Assembly: GCA_045601285.1 (NCBI GenBank)
Contig: JAZRZJ010000021.1
Location: 1 to 53,277 of the forward strand
DNA: 53,277 nucleotides
Reading direction: 5' to 3'
Origin: F23-B02 sp045601285
GTDB lineage: Bacteria; Bacillota; Clostridia; Oscillospirales; Oscillospiraceae
The notes below the pieces were generated by a model. That model saw only the letters and a list, made by a program, of their open reading frames with translations. It ran no database searches and was not told the origin of the DNA. This document shows positions 23,205 to 31,165 of the stretch, piece by piece. The position numbers and the translations under genes were made by a program. How positions within the stretch are numbered: position 1 is the stretch's first letter; every line of letters begins with the position of its first letter.

Positions 23205-24473
23205 ATGGATTATAAAGAAGCATTGGAATATATAAACGGGGTTTCCTGGCAGTCAACCAAGCCGGGTCTTATGCGCGTTTCCGCTCTTCTGGAAAAGCTG
23301 GGCAATCCTCAGAACGAGCTGCGCTTTGTCCATGTGGCAGGCACCAACGGCAAGGGAAGCATCTGCGCCATGCTTGCCTCCGTTCTGAAATGCGCAGGCT
23401 ACAAAACGGGACTTTTCACCTCGCCCTATCTCAGCCGCTTCACCGAGCGCATGAAGATAAACGGCGTGGAAATCGAGGAGGCGCAGGTTGCCGCAATTGT
23501 AGAGGAAATAAAGCCTCTTGCAGACAGTATGGAGGATCACCCCACCGAGTTTGAGATGATGACCGCCGCGGCGCTGCTGTGGTTTTCCCGCGAAAAGTGC
23601 GACATTGTCGTGCTTGAAGTCGGACTCGGCGGCAGACTTGACGCCACCAACGTCATCTCCCGTCCCGAATGCGCCGTCATTGCCAACATCGGTCTTGACC
23701 ACACCGCGATCCTCGGCAGCAGCCTTGAGCAGATTGCCTTTGAAAAGGCGGGCATCATCAAGGAAAACTCCTCCGTCGTGCTCTATCAGCAGTTCGGCGA
23801 GGTCATGGAGCTTATGCGCGATGTCTGCGCAGAGCGCAACGCCGAGCTCATTGTTCCCGATTTTGACGATATTCTCCCCGAATTTGACAGCCTTGAGGGA
23901 CAGGTCTTCTCCTATCGCGGCGATGCCTACGCCATTCCTCTGCTCGGCAGCCATCAGCTTAACAACGCCGTCTGCGCCATTGAAGCCGTGAATGTTCTCC
24001 GCAAGGCTGGCTTCCGTATCGACCAGTCCGCGCTTGAGGCGGGACTTTACGCGGTGGCATGGTCCGCACGCTTTGAGCTTGTGCATGACGCGCCCCCCTT
24101 TGTTGTTGACGGCGGCCACAACCCCCAGTGTGCCTTTGCGCTTGCCGAGGGTATCCGGAAATACTTCCCCGCGCAGAAGCGCGTTCTGCTCATCGGAATG
24201 CTTAAAGACAAGGATTACTGGACAGTTGCGGATATACTCGCTCCTCTCTTTGACGAGTTTGTCACCGTCACGCCTGACATTTACCGCGCTCTGCCCGCAA
24301 AGGAGCTTGCAGAGGTGCTTGAAAAGTACGGCAGACCCGTCACCGTATGCGAAAGCATTCCCGAGGCAGTGCAGTACGCAATCGACGCGGCACGTGAAAC
24401 AGAGGGTATGGTCTGTGCCGCAGGCTCGCTTTACATCTGCGGCGAAATAAGAGAATGCTTTTATCTGAAGTGA
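23205..24473 (+). CDS. folC: Folylpolyglutamate synthase/dihydrofolate synthase
   Basis: 422 residues. Adds glutamate to dihydropteroate and/or to folates in the cytoplasm, using ATP. Recognised by the Mur-ligase-type P-loop HVAGTNGKGS (about 44-53), TGLFTSPYLSRFTERMKING, the VLEVGLGGRLDATNV segment, and the C-terminal VVDGGHNPQ. The start at 23205 follows GGAG eight bases upstream; the upstream in-frame ATG is inside the promoter. The next gene, ruvX, starts nine bases after the stop, so they are co-transcribed and share the terminator at 24889. Whether it also has dihydrofolate synthase activity cannot be told from the sequence. Confidence 0.94.
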   Translation: MDYKEALEYINGVSWQSTKPGLMRVSALLEKLGNPQNELRFVHVAGTNGKGSICAMLASVLKCAGYKTGLFTSPYLSRFTERMKINGVEIEEAQVAAIVEEIKPLADSMEDHPTEFEMMTAAALLWFSREKCDIVVLEVGLGGRLDATNVISRPECAVIANIGLDHTAILGSSLEQIAFEKAGIIKENSSVVLYQQFGEVMELMRDVCAERNAELIVPDFDDILPEFDSLEGQVFSYRGDAYAIPLLGSHQLNNAVCAIEAVNVLRKAGFRIDQSALEAGLYAVAWSARFELVHDAPPFVVDGGHNPQCAFALAEGIRKYFPAQKRVLLIGMLKDKDYWTVADILAPLFDEFVTVTPDIYRALPAKELAEVLEKYGRPVTVCESIPEAVQYAIDAARETEGMVCAAGSLYICGEIRECFYLK

Positions 24474-24482
24474 GGTTGCGCT

Positions 24483-24893
24483 ATGAGAATTATGGGAATT
24501 GATTTCGGCGATGCCCGCACGGGACTTGCCGTATCGGACGAAATGAATATCCTCGTGGGCGAGGCTTGGACGCTTAACGAATGGAATCCCGACGTTGTGG
24601 CGGAAAAAATCGTTTCCGAGGCAAAGGCAAGAAATGTTCAGCGCCTTGTGCTCGGGCTTCCGAAAAACATGGACGGCAGCGAAGGGCCGAGGGCCGAAAA
24701 ATGCCGTGAATTCGGCGAAAAGCTGAGGGCCATGACGGACATTGAGCTTGTCATGTGGGACGAGCGCCGCAGCAGCATCGAGGCCCACGCCATTCTCCAC
24801 GCCAACGGCAAAAAGGAAAAAAAGCACCGTCAGACCGTTGATGCGGTGGCGGCAAGCCTTATTCTTGAAGGCTATTTGGGAACATTAAGATAA
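24483..24893 (+). CDS. ruvX: Putative pre-16S rRNA nuclease/Holliday junction resolvase-like YqgF (RuvX)
   Basis: 136 residues, the normal size of the YqgF/RuvX family with an RNase H fold. Seen: the N-terminal GIDFGDARTGLAVSD with its catalytic Asp, LGLPKNMDGSEG, DERRSS with a second acidic residue, and VDAVAASLIL with the last Asp. The family is best known for maturation of the 16S rRNA 5' end in E. coli, and was named for resemblance to Holliday-junction resolvases. It follows folC by nine bases with the SD GAGG. Its TAA stop lies in the left arm of the bidirectional terminator. Confidence 0.93.
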   Translation: MRIMGIDFGDARTGLAVSDEMNILVGEAWTLNEWNPDVVAEKIVSEAKARNVQRLVLGLPKNMDGSEGPRAEKCREFGEKLRAMTDIELVMWDERRSSIEAHAILHANGKKEKKHRQTVDAVAASLILEGYLGTLR

Positions 24894-24933
24894 ACAAAAA
24901 ATCCACTCCGTCGGAGTGGATTTTTTGTTTATC
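24889..24933. terminator. Bidirectional terminator holding both stop codons
   Basis: GATAAACAAAAAATCCACTC and its mirror enclose CGTCG. The TAA stop of ruvX (24891-24893) and the reverse TAA stop of the permease (24929-24931) occupy equivalent positions in the two arms. Confidence 0.92.
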
Positions 24934-25924
24934 GTTCTTCTCGGAAATAGGCAAGTCCGAGGCTTGCGGGAGGCTGGTCCTCGCGGCGATTGCGCATACT
25001 GGTAACCACAAGAACAATGATGGTCACAACATAAGGAATCATCTTGTACAGCTCCTTCACCGCAAGGTTTGTGCCGGTGGGGAGGAAGATGTAGAGAATA
25101 TACAGGCCGCCGAAGAGGAAGGATGCGAGAACGCCGATGTCGGGCTTCCACAGAGTGAAGATAACAAGGGCGATTGCCAGCCAGCCGCGGTCACCGAAGG
25201 CATCGTTTGACCAAACGCCGCAGGCGTAGTCCATGACGTAGTAAAGACCGCCGAGACCAGCGATCATGGCGCCGATGCAGGTTGCCATGTACTTGTACTT
25301 GTTGACGTCGATGCCCGCCGCATCAGCGGTCTGGGGATTTTCACCGACGGCGCGGAGGTGCAGACCCACGCGGGTGTGCTTGAGGACGTAGGCGACAATA
25401 AGCGCGATCACTACGGCGAGATAAGCAAGGAAGCCGTAGGAAAGGAAGATTTCGCCGAACCAGCCCGTGCTGTCGGCAAAGGGCAGCTTCTTGGAGAAAT
25501 ACTCGTTGGTTGCGGAAAGGGCAATCGAGGGAACCTCTGCGCCCGAAAGCTTGATGAGAGAGCCGCCGAAGAAGTTGCCGAAGCCCACGCCAAAGGTTGT
25601 CATTGCAAGACCGACAACATTTTGGTTTGCGCGGAGTGTAACGGTGAGGAAGCAGTAAAGCAGACCCATGAGAAGCGAGCCGATAAGACAGCTCAGCATG
25701 GGAATGGAGATTGCGAGAAATCCGTTGATGTCCCCGGGTTTCGCAAGGGATTGCTCGTAAATAAAGGAACCGATAACGCCGCAGATGCCGCCGACGTACA
25801 TGATGCCCGCAATACCGAGGTTGAGGTTGCCGGATTTTTCGGTGAGAGTTTCACCGGTGCTGCCGAAGAGGAGAGGAATGCCCTGCATTACTGCACGGGG
25901 AATGAAGGATACAATATCAAACAT
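24929..25924 (-). CDS. Nucleoside ABC transporter permease (second subunit)
   Basis: 331 residues, polytopic membrane protein of the branched-chain-type/BMP-associated permease family. Recognised from EKSGNLNLGIAGIMYVGG at the N-terminus and AVGENPQTADAAGIDVNKYK then GLGGLYYVMDYACG in the middle. It forms half of the channel that imports nucleosides. The start follows AAGGAGG and overlaps the previous permease gene by eight bases. It is the last gene of the binding protein-ATPase-permease-permease operon under the guanine riboswitch, so purine nucleosides are the likely cargo. Confidence 0.92.
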   Translation of the reverse strand: MFDIVSFIPRAVMQGIPLLFGSTGETLTEKSGNLNLGIAGIMYVGGICGVIGSFIYEQSLAKPGDINGFLAISIPMLSCLIGSLLMGLLYCFLTVTLRANQNVVGLAMTTFGVGFGNFFGGSLIKLSGAEVPSIALSATNEYFSKKLPFADSTGWFGEIFLSYGFLAYLAVVIALIVAYVLKHTRVGLHLRAVGENPQTADAAGIDVNKYKYMATCIGAMIAGLGGLYYVMDYACGVWSNDAFGDRGWLAIALVIFTLWKPDIGVLASFLFGGLYILYIFLPTGTNLAVKELYKMIPYVVTIIVLVVTSMRNRREDQPPASLGLAYFREER

Positions 25925-27056
25925 TTGCCTTTACCTCCTTCTTGTCGTCCGCCTCGGGCTTGTTCTTCTTTTCGGATTTGCGGAAGCTCAGCTTGTAGCC
26001 GATGAAGAACTCACAGCCGATGATGAAGAAAATAATTACACCGCAGAGAATGTCGGCAAAGGACTGGTTGAGGCTGAACACGGTGGAAATTTCGCCTGCG
26101 CCACGGTCCATGAATACCAGCAGAAAGCTGGTGAAAATCATTGTGATGGGGTTAAATTTTGCAAGCCAAGATACCATGACGGCGGTGAAGCCGCGTCCGT
26201 CGGAGATGGTGGTTGTGACGGTGTGGTCCGTGCCGGAAACAAGCAGGACACCCGCAATACCGCAGATTGCGCCGGAAAGAAGCATGGTGCGCATGATGAC
26301 GCGGTCAACCTTGATGCCCACATAGCGTGCGGTGCGTTCGGATTCGCCCACAACGGAAATCTCATAGCCGTGCTTGGAGTAGTTCATGTAGATGTAAACA
26401 AGCACGGTGATCACGGCAACCACAAGCACATTCAGCAGGTATTTGTAATCGCCTATCTGGGGCAGCCAGCCAAGCTCGGTGGACTGGTTGATAATGCCGA
26501 TTTTGCCGGAGCCCTTGGGAACCTCCCAGACGATTGTGAAGTAGGCAACAAGCTGCATGGCAACGTAGTTCATCATAAGGGTGAACAGGGTTTCGTTGGT
26601 GTTCCACTTTGCCTTGAAGAAGGCGGGAATAAAGCCCCAGATTGCGCCGCCGGCAATACCTGCCGCGCAGGTGACAACAATCAGCATGGCGGGGGAAAGA
26701 GCTTCCGCAAGGCATATCATGCAGGCTGCAGCGGCAAGACCGCCTGCCAGCACCTGACCTTCGGCACCGATGTTCCAGAAGCGCATCTTGAATGCGGGAG
26801 TCACGGCAAGGGATATGCAGAGCAGAATCGCAATGTTCTGGAGAAGGATCCAGATTTTGCGCTCCGTGCCGAAGTTGCCCTGAATCATGGTTTCATAAAC
26901 TTTGACGGGGTCAAGACCCGTGCACACGGTGGTGATTACCGCGCAGAGCAGCAGTGCCGCAATTATTGCGATGGCACGGATCGCCCATGCCTTGTGCCAG
27001 GGCATAGCTCCGCGTTTTACGATGTGAACCAGAGGTTCCCTGTTCTGTTTATTCAT
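25917..27056 (-). CDS. Nucleoside ABC transporter permease (first subunit)
   Basis: 379 residues with about nine to ten hydrophobic segments. It carries the family core FKMRFWNIGAEGQVLAGGLA and, further on, FTLMMNYVAMQL and GESERTARYVGIKVDR. It pairs with the following permease and the ATPase in an importer of the BMP/NupABC type. It begins after GGGAGGT within the end of the ATPase gene (eight-base overlap) and overlaps the next gene by eight bases, so all three are translationally coupled. The long loop rich in charged residues at its C-terminus (KKNKPEADDKKE) is cytoplasmic by the positive-inside rule. Confidence 0.92.
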   Translation of the reverse strand: MNKQNREPLVHIVKRGAMPWHKAWAIRAIAIIAALLLCAVITTVCTGLDPVKVYETMIQGNFGTERKIWILLQNIAILLCISLAVTPAFKMRFWNIGAEGQVLAGGLAAAACMICLAEALSPAMLIVVTCAAGIAGGAIWGFIPAFFKAKWNTNETLFTLMMNYVAMQLVAYFTIVWEVPKGSGKIGIINQSTELGWLPQIGDYKYLLNVLVVAVITVLVYIYMNYSKHGYEISVVGESERTARYVGIKVDRVIMRTMLLSGAICGIAGVLLVSGTDHTVTTTISDGRGFTAVMVSWLAKFNPITMIFTSFLLVFMDRGAGEISTVFSLNQSFADILCGVIIFFIIGCEFFIGYKLSFRKSEKKNKPEADDKKEVKANV

Positions 27057-28584
27057 CAGCCTTGTTACCTCCCAGTTTGGTCATCATCATGCCCACATCG
27101 CGTTTGGTTGCGCCGCGTCCGGGAACGATGCCGCTGACCTTGCCTCCGCAGAGAACGAGAATGCGGTCGGCAAGCTCAAGGAGAACGTCAAGGTCCTCGC
27201 CGACATAGATAACGGCAACGCCCTTTTCCTTCTGTCTGTTAATGAGGTCGTAAATGGTGTAAGAGGAGTTGATATCAAGTCCGCGCACGGCGTATGCGGT
27301 GAGCAGAACCGTAGGCGCGTTTGCGATTTCGCGGCCCACCAGCACCTTCTGCACATTGCCGCCGGAAAGACGGCGGACGGGAGTTGTAACGCCCGGGGTG
27401 TTTACCTCAAGCTCCTCAACAACGGTTTCCGCAAGCTTTCTGGGGCTCTTTCTGTCGGTGAAAATGCTCTTGCCGCGGCGGAAGGAGCGGAGCATCATGT
27501 TGTCGGAAAGGTCCATGTTGCCCACAAGTCCCATGCCCAGTCTGTCCTCGGGAACGAAGGAAAGAGCAACGCCCTTTTCGGCGATTGCAAGAGGGTCCTT
27601 GCCGAGAAGCTCTTCGGAATTGCCCTCATCGTCAACATAGCAGATGCTGCCGCTTTCGGTTGGCTGCAGACCTGCGATTGCCTCAAGCAGCTCCTTCTGG
27701 CCGCAGCCGGAGATGCCCGCAATGCCGAGAATTTCGCCGCTGTTTGCGGTAAAGGAAACGTCGTCAAGCTTCAGAATGCCGTCCATGCTGCGCACGGTGA
27801 GATTCTTGACTTCAATGCGGGGCTTGGGATTTACGGGCTCGGGGCGGTCGATGTTCAGGGTTACAGCGTGACCCACCATCATGTTGGTCATTTCCTGAGC
27901 GTTGGTGGCGCCGGTGAGCATATCGCCCACGAACTGACCGTGGCGGAGAATTGCAACTCGGTCGGACAGCGCCTCAACCTCGTGCATTTTATGGGTGATG
28001 ATTACAATTGCCTTGCCGTCATTGCGCATATTGCGGAGAACGGCAAAAAGCTTGTCGGTTTCCTGCGGAGTGAGAACTGCGGTGGGCTCGTCCAGAATAA
28101 GTATGTCTGCGCCACGGTAAAGCACCTTGACTATCTCAACGGTCTGCTTCTGAGAAACGGACATATCGTAAATCTTCTGTTCGGGGTCAACCTCAAAGCC
28201 GTAGTTGTCGCAGATGGACTTGATTTTATTGGAAACACTCTTCAGGTCAAGCTTTTCATCAAGACCGAGGGTAATGTTCTCCGCTGCGGTGAGAACGTCA
28301 ACCAGCTTGAAATGCTGGTGAATCATACCGATGCCGTGGTCAAAGGCGTCCTTCGGAGACTTGATGACAACTTCCTCATCGTTAATGTAGATGTGTCCCT
28401 CGTCGGGGTAATATATGCCCGAAAGCATATTCATAAGAGTGGTTTTGCCGCTGCCGTTTTCGCCCAGCAGAGCAAGAATTTCACCCTTGTAGATATCCAG
28501 CCATACCTTGTCGTTGGCAAGCACCTTGGTGCCGAATCGCTTTGTGATGTCGCGCATTTTTACTGCGGCGGTTTTGTTTTCCAA
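27049..28584 (-). CDS. Nucleoside ABC transporter ATP-binding protein (double ATPase)
   Basis: 511 residues from a TTG start at 28584, chosen because GGGGGA lies upstream and the size then fits the family (about 505-515); frame sequence before it has no SD and is not conserved in character. Two ABC domains: the first has GENGSGKTT, VSQKQTVEIVKVL and LILDEPTAVLTP; the second has GISGCGQKE in place of a full Walker A, LSGGNVQKV and a degenerate Walker B (LLTAYAVRGLD). This asymmetry is normal for sugar/nucleoside importers of this type. It energises the two permeases that follow. A structured element separates it from the binding-protein gene. Confidence 0.9.
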   Translation of the reverse strand: MENKTAAVKMRDITKRFGTKVLANDKVWLDIYKGEILALLGENGSGKTTLMNMLSGIYYPDEGHIYINDEEVVIKSPKDAFDHGIGMIHQHFKLVDVLTAAENITLGLDEKLDLKSVSNKIKSICDNYGFEVDPEQKIYDMSVSQKQTVEIVKVLYRGADILILDEPTAVLTPQETDKLFAVLRNMRNDGKAIVIITHKMHEVEALSDRVAILRHGQFVGDMLTGATNAQEMTNMMVGHAVTLNIDRPEPVNPKPRIEVKNLTVRSMDGILKLDDVSFTANSGEILGIAGISGCGQKELLEAIAGLQPTESGSICYVDDEGNSEELLGKDPLAIAEKGVALSFVPEDRLGMGLVGNMDLSDNMMLRSFRRGKSIFTDRKSPRKLAETVVEELEVNTPGVTTPVRRLSGGNVQKVLVGREIANAPTVLLTAYAVRGLDINSSYTIYDLINRQKEKGVAVIYVGEDLDVLLELADRILVLCGGKVSGIVPGRGATKRDVGMMMTKLGGNKADE

Positions 28585-28617
28585 GTCAATTCCCCCGTTC
28601 GAAGTATTTCTGAAATG

Positions 28618-28834
28618 CTTTAAAGGGCAAAGCACCTTTGTGATGCGCTCCCCTTTAAAGTACTTAAGTAACCGACGATTAATTCGACAAGAGCAGGCTG
28701 CGAGAGATTTTGAGTTCCAAAAAGGCATCTTTTTCGCAGGAATACTTTGTGTATTTCAAGAAAAAGTAACGCATTTGGGACTCAAAAGATCCGAAGAATG
28801 CCGAAGGCGATTTAATCAGCGGTTACTTAAAGGG
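28618..28834 (-). repeat. Nested inverted-repeat element between binding-protein and ATPase genes
   Basis: TTAAGTAACCG (28664-28674) pairs with 28820-28830 in 11 perfect pairs; GATTAA (28677-28682) with 28812-28817; 28706-28721 with 28774-28791 (nearly perfect); CTTTTTC (28729-28735) with 28760-28766; AATAC (28741-28745) with 28751-28755. The result is one long nested hairpin. CCCTTTAAAG at 28651-28660 can instead pair with CTTTAAAGGG at 28618-28627. No coding sequence is seen in 28585-28881. It may be a MITE-like insertion or an RNA control element. Confidence 0.7.
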
Positions 28835-28860
28835 AAGCCCCGATTTTCTCGGGACTTCCC
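28832..28860 (-). terminator. Intercistronic attenuator after the binding-protein gene
   Basis: On the reverse strand GGGAAGTCCCGA pairs with TCGGGGCTTCCC followed by TTTAAG. The weak T run suits partial termination, which would give more binding protein than transporter. Confidence 0.5.
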
Positions 28861-28881
28861 GTAAGCTTTGCGGTTTTTTAA

Positions 28882-30114
28882 TTAGTAAGCCTCGTCAATG
28901 AGGGAGATGCCGTCGATGCGGAGATCGAAGTAAGGTGCGCTGCGGAACTCGGACTCGTGGAAGTAGCCGTCTGCGATAACTTCGGTGTCGGGAGTGTAGT
29001 CAGCGTCGGTGTCAACGTCTGCCATGTAGCTGTCAAGAGTCTTGCCGTCTACGGTGAAGGTTGCAGCGTCGAACACGTGGAGCTCGCCGCTCTCAAGCAT
29101 TGCCTTGACCTCTGCGATCTTGTCTGCGGTGCCTGCTGCAGCAGCCTTCTCGTTTACCTCGGTGAGAACAACGGAGCCGGTTGCCAGAGTTCCGGTCCAG
29201 TCGGAGCCGCCCTCGAGGTCTTCGCCGTTCATAACAGCGGTAATCATCATCTCGAAGTAGGGAGTCCAGTCGATGCGGGAAGCAACGATGAAGGTGTTGG
29301 GGCATGCGTCAACGGTGGAGCCGTTGTAGCTTACGTCGGGAACGCCGGCCTTTTCGCAAGCGGTGGGAGCGCCCATGGAGTCAGCGTGCTGGCTGATGAG
29401 AACGCAGCCGTTGTCGATAAGCTTCTGAGCAGCTTCCTTTTCAGCTGCTTCGTCGTACCAGGAACCGGTGAAAGTTACTTCCATGGTAGCGGAGGGGCAC
29501 ATGTAGCGTGCGCCGAGGAAGAAGGAGGTGTAACCGGAGATAACTTCTGCGTAGGTGTAAGCACCGACATAGCCCATCTTGGCTTCGTCAGCGGTGATTT
29601 CGCCGTTTTCAATCATTTCGTTGAGCTTCATGCCTGCTGCAACGCCGGCGAGGAAGCGGCCTTCGTAGATGGAAGCGAATGCGTTGTGGTAGTTGTCAAG
29701 ACCCTCGGTGTGTGCCTTGGTGCCGGTTGCGTGGCAGAACTGAACCTCGGGGAATTCCTTTGCTGCCTGAATCATGTAGTCCTCATGGCCGAAGGAGTCT
29801 GCGAAAACAACGTTGCAGCCTGCGTCAGCGAGATCGGCTGCTGCATTGTAGCATTCCTGACCTTCGGGAACGTTGGTCTTGATGATGTACTGATCTTCGG
29901 AGAGGCCCAGGTTTTCGCAGGCGGCCTTAGCAGCGTTAATGAAGTTAAGGTCATAGGTGGAGTTTTCATCATGGAGCATGATGAATCCGACCTTGATTTC
30001 GGAAAGCTCAACGGGTTCCGTTTTGCCGTCTTTCTTTTTGCCGGAATCGCCGCCGCAAGCGCAGAGAGCGAATACCATAACGAGTGCGAGAAGCAGAGCA
30101 GTAATCTTCTTCAT
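28882..30114 (-). CDS. BMP-family nucleoside-binding lipoprotein
   Basis: 410 residues. An N-terminal lipoprotein signal (MKKITALLLALVMVFALCAC, lipid-attached Cys20) is followed by a linker rich in G, K and D, then the BMP/Med-type binding fold: KVGFIMLHDENSTYDLNFIN, VVFADSFGHEDYMIQAA, FLAGVAAGM and VGAYTYAEVISGYTSFFLGA. Family role: capture of nucleosides outside the membrane and delivery to an ABC importer. The SD is GGAGG. It is the first gene behind the guanine-class riboswitch, which supports guanosine, inosine or similar purine nucleosides as ligand. The ligand itself cannot be read from the sequence. Confidence 0.92.
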   Translation of the reverse strand: MKKITALLLALVMVFALCACGGDSGKKKDGKTEPVELSEIKVGFIMLHDENSTYDLNFINAAKAACENLGLSEDQYIIKTNVPEGQECYNAAADLADAGCNVVFADSFGHEDYMIQAAKEFPEVQFCHATGTKAHTEGLDNYHNAFASIYEGRFLAGVAAGMKLNEMIENGEITADEAKMGYVGAYTYAEVISGYTSFFLGARYMCPSATMEVTFTGSWYDEAAEKEAAQKLIDNGCVLISQHADSMGAPTACEKAGVPDVSYNGSTVDACPNTFIVASRIDWTPYFEMMITAVMNGEDLEGGSDWTGTLATGSVVLTEVNEKAAAAGTADKIAEVKAMLESGELHVFDAATFTVDGKTLDSYMADVDTDADYTPDTEVIADGYFHESEFRSAPYFDLRIDGISLIDEAY

Positions 30115-30182
30115 CTTCGGTTTTCCTCCAGAAAATTTTTAATTATTATCAAATCCTGACGGATTTTGATATACAAACAGAA

Positions 30183-30209
30183 ATCGGCCGCAAATGATAT
30201 GCGGCCGAT
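30183..30209 (-). terminator. Riboswitch expression-platform terminator
   Basis: ATCGGCCGC pairs with GCGGCCGAT around ATATCATTT, followed on the reverse strand by TTCTGTTTGT. Lying about 50 bases after the aptamer and before the SD, it is the expected off-switch when purine is bound. Confidence 0.8.
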
Positions 30210-30260
30210 GGAAATACAAAACCCAAGGGAGAAAAATTTTCCTTCCTTGTATGTAAACTT

Positions 30261-30325
30261 CGATAGTCCGGTCATTTACGGCGTCCGGGTAGAGACTTCA
30301 AATCCATATCATTTGCTATATATCG
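30261..30325 (-). ncRNA. Purine riboswitch aptamer, guanine class
   Basis: The reverse strand shows the P1 strands CGATA.../...TATCG, the invariant TCTACC of J2/3, loop L2 with ATATGGATTTGAAG, GCCGTAAATG in the L3 region and GGACTAT at J3/1. The base equivalent to position 74 is C, which pairs with guanine or hypoxanthine (adenine switches have U). It lies upstream of the nucleoside importer, so guanine should turn the importer off. Confidence 0.9.
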
Positions 30326-30363
30326 AAAATGTTCAGTTGTGCGCTGAGTGACTCAGCAAGGTT

Positions 30364-30392
30364 AGAATATCAATTGTTTCAAAAAAAGTCAA
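30364..30392 (-). promoter_or_regulatory. Promoter of the riboswitch-controlled operon
   Basis: Reverse strand TTGACT (30392-30387), 17-base spacer, TATTCT (30369-30364). It separates transcription of the importer from xpt. Confidence 0.75.
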
Positions 30393-30449
30393 GGCGCTTT
30401 TCAGCCAAGTTTACCATTTTTTCGGCAGAGTTTTTGTGCAACTTGACAA

Positions 30450-31025
30450 TTACTCTTCAACAAAGGTGAGGCTGTTGTCGCTCATGGAAGCTATTCGGGC
30501 AAGGGATTCGATTCTCATTCCCTTTGCGCGAAGCTTGTCACCGCCGGGCTGGAAGGCCTTTTCGATGACTATTGCGGCACCCACAGCCTCTGCGCCTGCC
30601 TGGGCAATTATGTCGCAAAGACCTTCAAGGGCGCTGCCCATGGCAAGAAAATCGTCGATGATGAGGATTTTTTCTCCGGGGTGCAGATATTCTCTGGAAA
30701 CAACAACGGTCTTGGTGACCTTCTTTGTGAAGGAATAGACCTCGGTGGAGAAAACGCTGTCGGAAATATTCGCGCTCACGGATTTCTTTGCAAACACAAC
30801 AGGAACGCCCATTACATATCCCGCCATGGTTGCGATGCTTATGCCCGAGGCCTCAATGGTGAGAATTTTGGTAATATTCTCGTCCCTGAACAGTCTCTGA
30901 ATTTCCTCAGCAATTTCGTAGCAAAGCTGCGGGTCGATCTGGTGATTGAGGAAGTTGTCAACCTTAAGTATTCCGCCGGGCTTCACAACGCCGTCACGGA
31001 GAATGCGCTCTTCAAGTTTCTTCAT
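30450..31025 (-). CDS. xpt: Xanthine phosphoribosyltransferase
   Basis: 191 residues, the normal size. It salvages xanthine (and sometimes guanine) by joining it to PRPP to give XMP in the cytoplasm. Recognised by MKKLEERILRDGVVKPGGIL then VDNFLNHQIDP, KILTIEASGI, and the PRPP-binding motif ILIIDDFLAMGSAL. The SD is a G-run (GGGGGGA) upstream of ATG at 31025. It lies just upstream of the riboswitch-driven purine nucleoside importer on the same strand, so import and salvage are linked by position. No aptamer is visible in its own leader, unlike the xpt-pbuX operon of Bacillus. Confidence 0.94.
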   Translation of the reverse strand: MKKLEERILRDGVVKPGGILKVDNFLNHQIDPQLCYEIAEEIQRLFRDENITKILTIEASGISIATMAGYVMGVPVVFAKKSVSANISDSVFSTEVYSFTKKVTKTVVVSREYLHPGEKILIIDDFLAMGSALEGLCDIIAQAGAEAVGAAIVIEKAFQPGGDKLRAKGMRIESLARIASMSDNSLTFVEE

Positions 31026-31058
31026 GCCCTTGTCCCCCCACGCAAATATGATGAATTA

Positions 31059-31087
31059 ATATTACATCATTCCAAATATCGACGCAA
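31059..31087 (-). promoter_or_regulatory. Promoter of xpt
   Basis: Reverse strand TTGCGT (31087-31082), 17-base spacer, TAATAT (31064-31059). Confidence 0.55.
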
Positions 31088-31103
31088 TACCCATTTTTAA
31101 TTC

Positions 31104-31132
31104 TTGCCAAGGGTACAATATACTGATAAAAT
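31104..31132 (+). promoter_or_regulatory. Promoter of the symporter-deacetylase operon
   Basis: TTGCCA (31104-31109), 17-base spacer, TAAAAT (31127-31132), 33 bases before the ATG at 31166. Confidence 0.7.
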
Positions 31133-31165
31133 ATATATTACACTATTTTTAAGAGGTGTTTTTCT

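Larger units (their letters stand above)
30115..30449 (-). other. 335-base leader between xpt and the nucleoside-importer operon
   Basis: No gene is present. Read on the reverse strand it contains, in order, a promoter (30392-30364), a small leader hairpin (GCTGAG/CTCAGC, 30357-30343), the purine aptamer (30325-30261), the expression-platform terminator (30209-30183), a small ATCC/GGAT hairpin near 30160, and the SD of the lipoprotein gene. Confidence 0.85.

Noticed and set aside
23253..24827. 524-residue open frame opposite folC and ruvX
   Set aside because: No SD, no motif, spans two clear genes on the other strand.
28957..30159. 400-residue open frame opposite the nucleoside-binding lipoprotein
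   Set aside because: Composition of a reverse complement (many Cys, Val, Gly); the reverse strand has a lipobox and SD.
31026..31140. Second purine riboswitch before xpt
   Set aside because: No TCTACC/GGACTAT core was found in the leader on the reverse strand.
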